Source: Elysia chlorotica
Lineage: Eukaryota > Mollusca > Gastropoda > Plakobranchidae
NCBI GenBank assembly: GCA_003991915.1
Contig: RQTK01000218.1
Coordinates: forward strand, 402,818-466,817
Direction of reading: 5' to 3'
DNA length: 64,000 nucleotides
Both the position numbers and the translations under genes were made by a program. The notes under the pieces were generated by a model. The model did not search any database. It was not told the origin of the DNA and saw nothing but the letters and a program-made list of their open reading frames with translations. Shown here piece after piece: positions 1-18,600 of this stretch; positions within the stretch are counted from its first letter, which is position 1; every line of letters begins with the position of its first letter.

Positions 1-33
1 CATCTCGGACTTGCTGACTATCACGTGACTCAC

Positions 34-4690
<4,657 letters not shown>

Positions 4691-5765
4691 GATTCCTATC
4701 GATGACGTAAGAATGCCTTCAACTCAATCCAGTTTTTAATTTTCCCCTTATGAATTTATGTACTTTCAGACTAGTTGATGTTCCAAACATGTATTCAATC
4801 CTTTTCTCACAAATGGCAAGTGATTTTAGATTGCATTACACTTCGATTTGCTTGTTCCTCTTATTTCCCCGATTGGACCCACGTTCCCCCGTGTGTGTGT
4901 GTGTTTGGGAAGATACTAGACTCTAGTTGACTGCCACAAAACGTGATCTAGATTCTAATGTTATATATCCTTCAGTTTTTGCAACTTGGAGCGGTTTTCT
5001 TCATAAATTAGGTATAATCGATCTAGTTTCATCTAGTCACTCCGGGAAATAGGCCAACACTTCAGTTTTTGGTTACTTTAGTACCGATTGCACAAAGCTT
5101 GGGAAGCTATCAGCAGAACCAGAAGGCAAACGGGCCTGGCAGAAGCAGGTTTGTGCTAGACCTAGTAGGCGTCTACTCCCTGGCTTGGCTGACTGGCCGA
5201 ACGTGAACTATTGGGTATACACACTGCACGCAGCACGCTCAGTCTAGATCTACACCTTGTGGTTGGGCTGCAGTGTCAACGTCGCCCGCGCTCGGTCCGC
5301 GTTCACTGGTTCAGGACAGGCTAGATCTAGATCTCTAGCCGGTGAAACCGCTCGTGCAAAATGGCACGACACAACTCGAGTTTTCTAGCGTAACCATAAT
5401 AAGGAATTTTGCCTGCGCGACCGCCCCCACCACAACTTAGTACTATCGGGGAGGGGGTGTTGTTATATGGGTTAACCAAACTTATGGCTGGCTAAAACCG
5501 GTTCATCAATGACTACCAATGTAACGTGTGTAACACGGATAACAGAATTCGAGTTTATAACACACCATTTACACACCGCGGGAATAATCATGTATGACGT
5601 GAATTCGAGGTCACCATGCGCTCGAGATGTGCTGACCTTAACCCAACTTCAGACTTCAGAGACACTGAACAAGAAGGGACAATCTGCCACTAGTTCAACT
5701 CTTATCTCCACGTAAAGGAGAATTCTTTGAAGTGCTATTTTCTTGTGACGTGACTGGTCAAATAT
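4691..5765 (-). promoter_or_regulatory. Putative PGAM 5' leader and promoter region
   Basis: This is the region upstream of the PGAM start on its strand. A TGACGTAA (ATF/CREB-like) octamer lies at 4703-4710, 13 bases from the ATG and so probably in the leader. About 5270-5450 is locally GC- and CG-rich compared with its surroundings, which would suit a CpG-type promoter. No clear TATA box or transcription start can be fixed by eye. The assignment rests on position only. Confidence 0.35.
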
Positions 5766-6001
5766 CAATCTCTCTCTCTCTCTACTCCTCCGCTCTTCTC
5801 TCTACATCTCACCTTTCTGTTTCTCTCTCAGCGTGTCTGTCTCTCTCCCCTCTCTCTATCCCACACCTCTCCATCTCTCTCCCTCCTCTCTCTTGTCTCT
5901 CACCCCCTCTCTTTTATCCCTGCTTCTGTCTCTGTCTGCCCCCCCCCTCTCTCTCTCTCTCTGTCTGCCCCTCTCTCTCTCTATCTCTCTTTGTCTGCCC
6001 T

Positions 6002-6039
<38 letters not shown>

Positions 6040-6040
6040 T
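5766..6040. repeat. (CT)n-rich low-complexity tract
   Basis: CT repeats with short CCCC and TGTCTG interruptions. Frames across it on both strands are Ser/Leu or Arg/Glu repeats and do not indicate a gene. Confidence 0.95.
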
Positions 6041-6298
6041 TGGATGCAACCTGCAAATGCGTTTTGGACTTTTGTCTTCGATGGTTATGAATAAGCAAAA
6101 TTGATTATATGCGCGTAAAAGCGTCACGAGTGCAGGCGGGTTTTTTAATTGGGCCATACACGATTTCATAATTTGAAACTACAGATGAAACAGATTGACT
6201 AACTTCAAAACAATGACAATAAGCAAAAGCATATGAAAGGAAACGTGCAATTCAAAGAAACGAAGTCAAATAGAACTTAACTCGAACCTTTTATATTT

Positions 6299-6637
6299 AT
6301 TATCTTCAGACTTAATTGAATTCGTGGATTTTTACTCTAGCTATTGGTCATACACGATCAATTATATTGCGCAATTTAATTGTCATCACCTGCCTGCCGT
6401 GACTTCACGGGATGAAGGAGTGGCTACAAATATCAAAGGTTACAGAGATGATGAAACTAACCAGAGAAAGAGAGATATGGAGGGACATGATCACCAACGC
6501 TATGAGGCATGGTACTTGATGATGATGATGATTGATTAACTCTATTATTTATTTTCTTCAGACTTAATTGAATTCGTGGATTTTTACTCTAGCTATTGGT
6601 CATACACGATCAATTATATTGCGCAATTTAATTGTCA
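6299..6637. repeat. Direct repeat of about 87 bp, two copies about 250 bp apart
   Basis: The segment starting tatcttcagacttaattgaa at about 6301 recurs almost unchanged at about 6552, each copy ending gcgcaatttaattgtca. The DNA between them (6388-6550) has a GATGAT run and no recognised gene. It could be a local duplication or the flanks of a decayed element. Confidence 0.75.
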
Positions 6638-8400
6638 ATTGTCAGAATTGTAGACTTGCCAAATTGTATTGAGTCAATCAAAATCATTTTTGATATTTTA
6701 TTGCGCACGTCTGCTTTCTAGCGCAATTTATTGACTGTATGTGGCGACCATCGCTTAAATTGTGCAATCATCATTTTTCTTGCAGAATTCGTACCGTCGA
6801 CACGCCTGCTAAAGAAGAAGACAGGGCATTTCAGGTGGAGTGAATTGAAGTTTCTAGATTTTGCCAGTGGCGTCGGGTGGGTTGGAAAACGCATGGGGCT
6901 GACCAGTGCCCTGCCATCAAAGTTTCCCACACACCCAAACTGTTCAATATTAAGTCCAGTTGTCTTAGCTTAAAAACGACTTTCAAGCAGCACAAATAAT
7001 ACGATCATTTCTATTTGCGGTAGTCGGCAGATTTGAAAACCCCATCAAAAGAGATTAATGTTTCGGTATATGATTCATATTATGATTTATAAGCCGTACG
7101 ATTAAGAAATACTAACTCACGACTGCTTAAACATGACAAACTGAGCCATTCGAGAAGGTGAATTTTCCTTCTCTCACGCAAGGTAAGCCCATTCATTCCA
7201 TATCATTTGATGACTTCAGTGATGTTCCTTATTTTGCTGTTGGCTAGATTTTCGTCGTGGACAATCTTGTGACCGTTCGATACCCTGAGCTGATTTGTGC
7301 ATTAATATCAACTGTATCAAATACACTGAAGAAGGCGGCGCAGAAGACTTCCTGTGTTTGTGGTGGCTTTCAACAGTCTTTTCAGTGATGTTTAATAAAT
7401 CAATGTTTACAACGCTACTGATACTGGCGTGTAAACAATATTAATTCCCTGTTCAAATTTAATGTTAAACCAAACTTGCGCCCAATGACATAATATTGGT
7501 GGGGGACAAATTTCAGAGCTTAAGCACCAAAGCAGTACAATATACAAATTTAACTTCAACGACACAAGGCACTGCTGTAGGGATAAACAAGACAGGCACG
7601 TTGCAGTGTTAATTGTATCTGTGGGAACATACAGTTTGGGAGGAAGGAAGGTCAACACCCAATCCAATGAAAAAAAAAAAAATTTAGCGCCGTGGTGTTT
7701 GAAACGATGGCTTGTAGAATAATTGTAAAAATGCTGCAACCAATTACATGAATATGAACTTTCCAATGACACAAAGCGAGACATCACATAGCTTAAGCCT
7801 GCTGTGCGTCACGTGATAGAACTGAGGGACTGTCGGGGAGGGCAGTTTGTTATTATAATGATCTACGAAGTCATAGTTTTTTTTTACTATTTTGTCAAGT
7901 TAATTTGAGTTGGACAAATGTGTAATTAGACAATTAATTACAGAATTTATGAAATAGATAGATTGAGCAAAAATAATGCTTATTTCGCCCTAGCAGCAGG
8001 GAGGGGCTAAAGCCGACCAGACGACGCCACTGGATTTTACAGGTCTGTGAAGTGTAATCGGACAAAGAAAGGTGCAGCGTACGGCATATTGCTTACAAAA
8101 TTCCAGGAAAAGTGCCCTAACTTACTAGGGAAGACCAATGCCTACAGAACAAATTTTCGAAAGGAATTAAAGAAAAAGCGTGATAAAAAACATTGACACA
8201 GGGACGGACACGGTTTATGAACCAACTTTGGGAGGCACCTCCCATGGAAATGTTTAAATGCATGCTAAAATCCTACTTGTTGATGATTGAAACTGAACCT
8301 TTGCATGTTGTAAATATCCTTGACGATTCCTTGTAACTCTTGAACGTAATAATGTACTGTGTCAACATTATCCTACAATTATGACATTTTAAAAAATTAT
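6638..8400. other. Non-coding interval, nothing recognised
   Basis: AT-rich DNA between PGAM and DPY19L1. The reading frames of 80-126 codons here have no family resemblance, no splice context and skewed composition. A poly-A run at about 7670-7682 is the only simple feature. Confidence 0.6.
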
Positions 8401-8405
8401 TACAG

Positions 8406-8406
<1 letters not shown>

Positions 8407-8472
<66 letters not shown>

Positions 8473-8494
8473 CATCATCATCATCATCATCATC
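8407..8494. repeat. (ATT)n followed by (ATC)n microsatellite
   Basis: About 21 ATT units run directly into about 8 ATC units. Reading frames through it give Tyr/His or Asn/Asp homopolymers and are artefacts. Confidence 0.95.
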
Positions 8495-10540
8495 CCAATA
8501 ACTTCGCCTTCCTAAAAGACCAAGAAATGCCCACAAAATCTCGGAGTCACGTTGTGTGGGGCAAGAGACTGACAAACTTCAAATCCTCAAACGCATTTCT
8601 CGTGGCAAAAAGATGTACTTTACTGGTTACGCAGTGTAACTGATAAACGCTCCGTAGGAGAGATGGGCTCACGCAGACTGGCACAGTGCTTTCCGACCAC
8701 GCCATTGTGGTTCCTTAGGACTCAATTCACGCAGTAGTTTTGTGTGTGCACATTTTGAACGCTGTATGAACCATTCTTTTGACCATTTCGAACGTTTTTG
8801 TTGTTGTATTGGTTTGTATTCTAGCAAGAACAATTGTCACAGCGATTGCTGGGTGAAAATCACACATCTTTTCTCGTCGGGCTCCAAGGACAAAATGAGC
8901 CTGACCTGGGCAAAATAAAATTTTATTCAGCCAACTTTGAGGAACTATTAAATGAAAAACTGGCATGGCATTGAGATTTATAATAAAAACAAAAACAAAA
9001 ACAAAACAAAAAACTTATGATGCCAAGAACTCCTTGGAAATCAAAATTCGTACAATGTATACATGTCATGTACTATAAATGTCCCCTCATGGTTATACTT
9101 GACTAGTCATGACCCTGATTCCCAACCCAGCAGGATTTTTTCTTCTTTGCTTTTTGTAGAAAATTCTTGATAAGTTGGTGCATATGTTACTGTATGGAGA
9201 AGCACCTATTTCAGTATTTGCAAGCTAGAATTGAGAGGAGGTCTAGAGGCAGACAACCAACCAGTCCAGATGACAAGACACATAGGACTTCTCTTTGGCA
9301 TGCTATACAGCGTACTGCACCGTCAGAATTTCAAAAAGTAACATGACATTGTAAAATACTTGTTCACTTTGGAATAGTAATACCGGTATATCTTTTATAA
9401 AAATCAACAAAGAATCATCAGTTGGCAAGTACATGGGTAAATGAACAAGAAAAAATAATAATAGAAAAATACATAATTGCCCATTGGACTAGGTTTCAAA
9501 ATAACTTTATTATTTTATTTTACAGAAATAAACAATATGTTTTGATAACACTGCCTGAAACCAGATGAGAGTGAGACAGTATTTCAAGAAGAATGTGAGA
9601 TCCTGTGCATTTAGTGAGAGAGAAGGAACGAGTGACAGATGGCCATAGGCTCTACACACCACACTACATCCATGTGTTACCTTTGATACTCGTGTAAGAA
9701 AGCGGCAAGATATGCTTTATTACTGTGCCTTTAAAAATAAATTTATTCTCACATACAAATTGTATCCAAACAAGATTTGTCTCGTTACTGTGCATTTAAT
9801 ACAATAAAATCTGTTCTCACATGCTCCAATTTGTATGTGTATATTTCTGTCAAAATCACATCCACTGTACAAACTTGAAAAACAAAAAACAGTAGTGATC
9901 TTTTTTATTTTTTTTGTAATATCGCTACAGGTAGTTGACTAATTAATGACTTTAAAAGTATCAAAACCATTGCACATGAAAAGTACCGGTACTCAGTGTA
10001 CATGCACTGATACAACGACTACTTACTGAATTGACTAACTCACTGCATGGAGAAGTCTGCCCATAACAAATTGATCTTGGGCACCAGCAAGTCTAATCTT
10101 CAGCAGAGAAGAGCAGTAAAGATAAGGTTGTAAACAAATCTGCCCCCATGACCCGGTTAACGTCAAATTGCGACCCCAAAAATGACAAAAACTCAGTGTA
10201 GGTGCCTCAATAAAAATATATGTCAAAGTGTTAAAATATTTCAAATGAATTAATTTTTATACATTGGTTATAGAATTCTTCCCACACCCCTAGGAATAAA
10301 AGCTATGGTAGTTGAAAAAGATTGCACAAAAATATTATTTAAATAAAACAAAATAGAAAAAAAAAAAAAAAAAAAAAAAAAAAGAAATGAATAAGTAAAA
10401 TATGCCATTTTCCCATAGTAACAAATAAAAGAGTTGAAAACAAAAACAATTAAATGCCATTTTGTTGAGGAGAAATATAAAGTTTGCTAATCAGGGCATA
10501 AATAGGCAAAAAAAGAAAAGTAGGGGGTTCCTTTACATCC
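8495..10540. other. Non-coding interval, nothing recognised
   Basis: AT-rich sequence with an (AAAAC)n stretch near 8985-9012 and a long poly-A run at about 10359-10383. No exon with matching splice sites or protein family was seen on either strand. Confidence 0.6.
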
Positions 10541-10697
10541 GGCAGCAACTAAGCTTTATCACGGTTTAGGCCTGGGACTTGCTCGATCACATTATACAAT
10601 GTACTGACCATGTAACGACCCGAAGAAGTTAGAGTAGGGCTCGAACCTTAGATCTCCTGCATCATCGATCAATGCTCTAATCCCAGGTCTGCCATCC
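10541..10697 (-). mobile_element. tRNA-derived SINE head, second family (minus strand)
   Basis: Read on the minus strand from 10697, it has a tRNA-like body with an A-box-like region (GGCAGACCTGGGATTAGAGC). A good B box follows (AGGTTCGAGCC, on plus about 10646-10656). The downstream part (to about 10541) does not match SINE family A. A decayed tRNA pseudogene is the alternative; the lack of a proper anticodon arm argues against a working tRNA. Confidence 0.5.
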
Positions 10698-10944
10698 TCC
10701 CCTGAATAGACAATCTGATTTCACAAAGAGTTGATTTATGTAAGTTAGAAGACAAACTCTTCAGAGTTTCTTTAGCTGATCAAACAAAAGGGATTAATGC
10801 TTAGCAGTGCGAAAATTCGGGACAATAAAACTACGTGTATAACAGAGAGAGAGGACAACATATAACAATCGTCCGGTCCTATCCATGACAAATTGCAGTG
10901 CGGGTATCTCAGAAACGTTTCTGATTGTTGACCAGAGTCCCACA

Positions 10945-11091
10945 CACGTCCTCTTTGTGAACTAGCACTTACTATATCAGGACAATTTGCAAGGAAGATT
11001 CTAATATAAGATGAGACACACGTCCTCTTTGTGAAATAGCACTTACTATATCAAGAAAATTTGCAAGGAAGATTCTAATATAAGATGAGAT
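10945..11091. repeat. Tandem direct repeat of about 75 bp, two copies
   Basis: A unit containing cacacgtcctctttgtgaa, cacttactatatca and ggaagattctaatataagat occurs twice in succession. Flanking 10698-10944 and 11092-12459 are AT-rich with no recognised feature. Confidence 0.8.
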
Positions 11092-12459
11092 TTAATGCTT
11101 GTCTAACAATGTGACATTTGAATGCAGTATGGACAAGTTATCCAAAATTTCTGTGTTTACCTTACTCTTGTAATATTAAATTTTTTTTTAAAGGGAACAA
11201 TATTTATTTTGCCAACACAAAAAGTTGATGAAAAATCTTAATAGAGAATAACACAATGATACATTGTAATATCTGAGTAAAATTCTTTGATTTGAATTAC
11301 ATGTGTATAGATATTGCATAGTCAAATTATGATGGAGGCTTATTTTCTGATACATGTATAAAAGCCTTCAAACAATGGATACCTTTGTAAAAATTTTCTA
11401 AGTGAAGCATTTACAGTAAACATAAATATGAAACATAAAAGATATTGGACATACTATGAATAATCATACACATCCTTAACACATCATCAACCTTCTCCTC
11501 AGCCCGACTGAAACTTCTCGTGGGTCACTGGCTCATTTCTTGATGCTGGAAGCTCACGACCATTAGGCTTTCATTACAAATGATAACACTAACAGCTTGC
11601 CCATTGTGATTATAATGACAGAGAGAGATCTTAACCATCCCACATCCAACAAGTGTTCTAAATATTACAAAAAAAAAAACAACAACAAACAAAAGTACAT
11701 GTTTGTTCGTGTGTATGGAATATATAATTATAAATGTCGAATAAATAAAAAGGCACTTTGAAGATATCCATGCAGAACAACAAACTAAAAAAAAATAGAG
11801 CTGATGTATCACATCACTTTGTTTCATAAGGCTAAGAATATTGGCACACACACACACAAAAAAAAGAGTAAAATCAAGATAAATTGTCAGATCTTTATCC
11901 AGAGTTTAAAAAAAAAAAATTCTCGATTGCATAATGCTTTGAATAAGAACATCTAGTTTCTCAGGCAGAAATAAATAGCTGTAGCTGTAAGTAGTGTTAG
12001 TTTTAAAATATGGTACATTCAATTTTGATCTAAGCAGTATTTTTGGGGAATAGGTTTGGTTGTATCGTATTGTGATATGTATAATTATATCAAATTGTTT
12101 GACAATATTCAATCCTATGGATTTCTAGACAGTTTTCATTCTATAGCCATCATTTTATGCACATTTTGAATTATTTGATGAGTTTGTTTTACGGCACACC
12201 AGAACTATTCGGGGAAAAGAATATCCTAAATGTCATATTGTAGCAAAACTAAGAGCTGATTTACAGAATACATTGGTAAGAAAATCATTGCACTAAATTC
12301 TCATAGATTGATTTATTGATTATGATATTCCAATACACTGTAGTATTCATTTCTACATATGGTGATATTACCCAACCCGTATCAGGAACACGTCAGATTT
12401 TTGTATGTGTTGCAACATTAAGGTTAATTTTCTATCCATAAAACAGATGTATAGGAATA

Positions 12460-12465
12460 TTTATT
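12460..12465 (-). terminator. Candidate polyadenylation signal for DPY19L1
   Basis: AATAAA on the minus strand, about 150 bases past the stop codon at 12612. A second AATAAA lies at 12312-12317. Either could end the mRNA. Confidence 0.3.
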
Positions 12466-12611
12466 TTTACTTTAATTTCTGTCAAGAAATAATTTATCGT
12501 TTTATGCAGTAGCATTAAATTAAAAAAAGTCTATGGGTGCCTGTGCGTTAGGCTGGATGACTTACAATAGATTGTTGAGCTGCTTTTAAAACTTAAGTCC
12601 TCATGCACATT

Positions 12612-15600
12612 TTATGTTAATTTTAGAACTTGATATACAGAATTGTCAAAAGCTAGCTTAAAGTGAGGCTTATAATTTTTCTGCATTTTCAGACAAGTTG
12701 GCTCTTTGCCTTGATTCTCTTGATCCTCCAAGTCCCAGATTTCAGGTAATGAACACCCAGGCCTGAAATATAGTGGGAAAAAACAAAAACCTGAAAGATC
12801 AGATATGAATCTAACACGTAAACAAAAGCTGTTATTTCTATTTTTTTTTTTTTTTTTTTCCAGGTAAAAAAAAAAGTAAAAAACCCCAACAAAGTGAAGT
12901 TGGTCTCAAGCTGTGGACAGAGCGCCGCGTAACTAAGCTAAGGGTAATGGTCCTGGTTATTAAGAAAAGGAAGTGGGGTTGGATCGGGACCCAGAGGCAT
13001 AAGAAGAAGAAGAAGAATGGTCCTGGTTATACTGGACAAACTGCAAGTTTGGGGTAGGTCACCATTGCTTTCTTCTATACCGGACATTAATGGCATGTTT
13101 GAGGCAGGTTACCATTACTTTCCTCTATCGTGAGGCGGTAATGATCAAGCGAAGCACCCGCCAGCAGTTACAGCACTTCTCAGCCTAAGTGCAGGGTAAA
13201 AGTGAGCAAGTTGCAATCACAATTTTGCTCCTTCATCAGCCCTTTCCTTTCAAGACTTTCATAGATTCAGGCTATAATCAGTGATTTAACCGTCATAATG
13301 TGACTGGGAGGTCGAGAATTCATTTCTCGTGTGATAGACAAAGGAGTAATTAAGGATGAATAGAGGCTCACTACCAATGTTAGTACTCGGCACTCCAGAG
13401 GTGCTAAGTCAGTCATGTGGACACGAGCGGAACCCGTAGTTCTCTCACAGCGAGGCAGTCAAGTGGCACACGGCGCTTTATGGGCTAAGATCCTTAGCTA
13501 CCCCTTTCATGAAGAATTACACAGGGGACCCAGAGAAATTTGCCCTTGCCAAGACTAGAACCAGCATCTTCACAAAGATGGCTCAATGCACTAACAGCAT
13601 ACCCCCCTCCTCCAAAAAATGAGTAACAGGACAAAAATAATGAGACAAAAGTACCTTGACCTTCTTGTGCACCATCCCTCCTCAAGGATGAGGTACTGCA
13701 CTCCCAGACTTTGCAGATTTTGCTTCACTTCCTCCACAGGCTTGCGGCTGTAAACCGTGTACACAGTTTTTGTCCTGGCCCTGCAGCGAGAGAAAACAAA
13801 ATTACTGTAGTGTCCAGAAACACATGTAGCCCAAGGGCAATTACTCTGAAAGTGAATATGTATGCAAATATATTTCCTAAAATATTTTAAAATAACACAA
13901 TTTTCTAGGTTAGATGTTTAATAGAAGTTAGTTTTTAGATGATGGGAGATGCTGTGTTTGTGTCCAGTGCACACTACTATTGCCAGGTAACTAGAAGAGA
14001 CCTGCCAACCCTCCCAAAGGCCAAAGAGGGAATTTCGGAGCACCAAAGAGGGAAATGAGAAATATCAGAGGGAAAATTTTCACTGCGTGGATGCTGACAT
14101 GCTGAGATGTGCGTGTGGAACTGTTAAAGTCGTTTATTTACTAAAACATGTAATTTTAATCAAAGATTAAATTGCCAAATAACATAGTCTCCAAAAATAT
14201 TCCTATTTATAACAACACACACACAAACATTCACAATGTCACATAAAAAATAAAAACAGCACACACGACACACACAACAGACTCTATTATAAATCTATAG
14301 GGGCTTCTGAACTTGAAGCCTGCAAGCAGACTTCAGTCTCCCCATGTCCTCTATTGCAGCTATCTAATATTCTCTTGGCCAAGGTGCTGTGGGCAGATGG
14401 AAGTGTAAGAATAGCCTCAAGACTGTCACCGCCAAGAGAGCTCCTCTGGTCTGTCATATTCTTTCTCACAACAGACTAGACTCTCACAGGCAGCCAAACT
14501 GTGAGGGATGGCCAGCTAAGAAATAAATGCTTGGCACAGCTGCTTCAGTGAAGGGGGTGGTTCGGCAACGAACTGCGAGGAATGGCCAGCAAAGAAATAA
14601 ATGCTTGGCACAGCTGCTTCAGTGAAAGGGGTAGTTTGGCAACATTGGCGCAGGTTTGTCTGCCTGTCAGCCGAGCAGCCTGATATATCTGATACATATC
14701 TTTAACAAGCCCATCTCTTCATAAGACTGCCTGCCAGCCTGATATATCTGATACATATCTTTAACAAGCCCAGCTCTTCATATGATGTAAGCAGAACTTG
14801 TCAAGCAGCATTTGTCTATAAATTCAACATATTGTATCCATGGCTGAGTACAAAACACACAAAAACAGAGAACAGAAAAACTCACACAAAGCAAGGGGAA
14901 TAATAATTAACAGAGGAGTTATAAGTTACAATTTAGATTGGGAATGAATCAGTATAATTATGGCATCTAGAAATTAAAAATTAATATAAAAAGCATTTCA
15001 GATAGACATGTGGTTTGAAAATCAATAATACATGTATAAAATTCAAATATTAAAGTATATTTCTGCTTTAAAAAAAAATGTAATTACTTTCTTATCATCA
15101 TTAATCTCAGTTTCTCTTCTGATCCGTTTTCAAAATAATTTTAACACTGGTCCAAAAGAATAAAACTAAAGAGGGAAGCACACCAGGCGTTAGAGTTTTG
15201 CATAGCTCAGTGTTACATGGTATAGAACTATGTGCAGTTTGCACACAATTACATGGTTTTATTTAAAAAATAACAACGCCCCAGAAAAACTAACTAGATG
15301 AAAAAGAATGTGATGCACTACTACTTGAGAGGAATATTCAAAGACAAACAAAAGAATTGTGTATAAGTCTATAGAACTACATTCAAAGTCAACCTAGATC
15401 CTTAGTAACTTTTTGCTTTACACTCATTTCTACCATTCAATCTTTTACTTTTGCAATGAAGCTGGTATTTAAGGTTATAAGGGTTATAAATGTGCAACTA
15501 ACATCACTAACATCAGAGGGATTTTAGATCTAAATTTAAGAAGTTAAATGTAGTGAGCTTACCTCAAGCCTGCATCTTCATAGTGAGGGTGGTTCACAAT

Positions 15601-18600
15601 GGGTCTTCGAGTGCAAAGCTTGATGGTAGCCATTATGGGCATGGATCCAGCGAATACAGCATCTGAAAGGGGACAGTTAAAGCTTAATCATCAAGCACAC
15701 TAGTATGACATTAGTCTTCCATTGAAAGTTTCTTACAAAGTATCTTGAATAATATAATAAATGAACAAAACAGCAAATTGAAGTGCAGTCAAATCTACGA
15801 CTTTCCAAATTGGTAAAAATATTTTCCTCATTTTTTCTTTGCCAAGCAGCCATGAAAGCTGATTGCAGTTGCCACTGTCAACTTGAGTCAAACTATAAAT
15901 AAGTAAGAAGAGAGCAAAACATTTTGCACGTTAGAAAAAAAGTGCCACAAGCATTCTCACGAGACCAATGGTTTGACAGAAGAGTAAAATGTGTAATGAA
16001 AGGCTTGGTGTAGAAAAGTATTTCCTGAATGTCCCATCAAAGATACAAATCAGACCTTACATTATGGCATCATGACAAACCTTGAGGTGTTGCCTCGCTT
16101 CAAACCCACCTTACACTACAGTATTTTGACAAACCTTAAGGTGCTTTCTCATTTAGAAACACTACCAGCTCTTAGCTATGGAACTCCTCAACAACCCCAC
16201 CTTACATTACAGTATTATGACAAACTTTGAGGTGTTGCCTCACTTCAAACCCACCTTACACTACAGTATTATGACAAACCTTGGGTGTTTTCTCATTGAC
16301 CCACTCCACCAGCTCTTAGCTATGGAACTCCTCAACAACCCCACCTTACACTACAGTATTATGACAAACCTTGAGGTGTTTTCTCATTGACCCACTCTAC
16401 ACACTATGGAACTCCTCAACAACCCCACCCTACACTACAGTATTATGACAAACCTTGAGGTGTTGCCTCACTTCAAACCCACCTTACGCGNNNNNNNNNN
16501 TGACAAACTTTGAGGTGTTGCCTCACAACAACCCCATCTTACACTACAGTATTATGACGAACCTTGAAGTGTTGCCTCACTTCAAACCCACCCTACACCA
16601 CAGTATTTTTACAAACCTTGAGGTGTTTTCTCATTGATCCACTCCACCAGCTCTTAGCTATGGAACTCCTCAACAACCCTACCCTACACTGCAGTATTAT
16701 GACAAACCTTGGGGTGTTTTCTCATTGACCCACTCCACCAGCTCTTAGCTATGGAACTCCTCAACAACCCTACCCTACACTACAGTATTATGACAAACCT
16801 TGGGGTGTTTTCTCATTGATCCACTCCACCAGCTCTTAGCTATGGAACTCCTCAACAACCCTACCCTACACTACAGTATTATGACAAACCTTGGGGTGTT
16901 TTCTCATTGACCCACTCCACGAGCTCCTCCTGAGGGTAGTTGCTGAATTCTCCCACAATGCTCAGCTCATGTTTGATGTTGGCCGTCCCTGAGAAAGCCA
17001 TGCCAGCCAGAAGGCCAGCAACAATGGCAAAGTGGATCTCTCTCTTGCCCCAGCCAAATAACTGAGGATATATTAAAATGACACTTCAATGTTTTGTAGA
17101 AAAAAAAAGACTTAAAAGGCATACCTACAATTAGTTTCTACCTTTTAACGATAAAATGTACTCTTATAAACTGCTTAGTATACATAATAACTTTTCCCTT
17201 TAAGCACAAAGCATCTACAAAAATCCACATTTAAAAACTGCATAAATTTTCAGTACAACTCGAACTCAACTAATTTGTAAATTTTAAATAGTTTGTTGGA
17301 TGCAGGGTTTGTTAAAGCCACGTGTGGCTCACAACTGCCTATATCATGCCACCATTCCACTATCGTACCTAGATGGTGTTGAGTATGCAACTTTGTTAGC
17401 CTTCCTACACTTCGGGTTCCGAGGATGGGTATGGGATTAGTTCATTGGATACAAGATTGTTTACTATAGATAAAGAATAAAAAAAAATCGGGGATTTTTG
17501 TCTGTGCGTTGAATGAAGGGTGTTCTTTGAGTCCGAGTTTGTTGTATTAGAGTTCTGCTGTATAACTATTATCAAAAAATCTGCAGTAAACCAAACTACT
17601 TCTCTTAGTAATCTTTAAAACCTGATTGCTGTAAGTCAGCACATACCAAAGAAAAACTATGATGGAGACATGAAACATTGGCACAGAGAGAACTTTCATT
17701 GTACCTGTCGCGACGCAACCAGCGAGCTTATCAGACAGAGCTGCGGAGTCCAGAACAACTTGAGCCGCATGATGAGCACCGCCATCGCCGTGAACGCCAG
17801 CGTCTGGAGGCTGTGGTAAATCAGCTGCGGACACAACAGTTTTATTACTCTCTACTGTTCCAGTGGAAGTGTTGGTGAATGTACGACCTGCCTCTGTCAT
17901 TAAAAACACATGTTGCCTATAATCAAGCTATGAGTATTGCGATTCAGGATATGGTAGGTTTACACTTCCAAATCTGAAAATTTAAGGATTTTTTTTGTTT
18001 CAGTAATGCCCAAATGCACATTTTCAACATATTTTGACAATCCAAAGTTTTTTTTAAAAGAATAATATAAAAAAGTCATAGTTTCCAACACATTTGAAAT
18101 AACCAATCTGCAGTTTTAAGAAAACCTCATCTAGCGAAATTGAACCTCACTATACATGACATATAAAAGATTTTCAACATATTCATTCTAACAGACATTT
18201 AATTTTGCAGTAACTTACCTCTGGTTCAAGCCTGAAATGAAAGAAAAAAAAAGTATAACTAACCCAGATTTAGATTTTTTTTATATTAGATGAATTCCAT
18301 GGCTTTTCTTGGATGTAGCAGCAATAATTGATGCAACAGTTTCAATAAAATGTATGTACTGGTTGTAAAACAAAATGAGGATAACATTAGATATCTAGAG
18401 TGATCAAAACATTAACAAAAAAATATATATTCATAATTTGAAAAGTCGCTTTCCATTGAATGTCCACTCAGTGTTAACCCCTGCGACGCTTTGAAGGCCG
18501 CCCGATGGCCAGATAGGTCTGGATCTGGCACGGGTGACTGGGTGTGAAATAACTAGTGGTAGTTTGTTGGCACCCTGCAGTACCCAGTTGGGAGGTGCTA

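Noticed and set aside
7407..7787. 126-codon minus-strand frame
   Set aside because: No family resemblance, Phe/Ser-rich composition and no supporting splice or start context.
13649..13660. Alternative donor AAG|GTCAAG for DPY19L1 exon 21
   Set aside because: The downstream GTACTT donor keeps phase with the last exon (S-R-P-G-C); the alternative gives a different length and breaks the frame.
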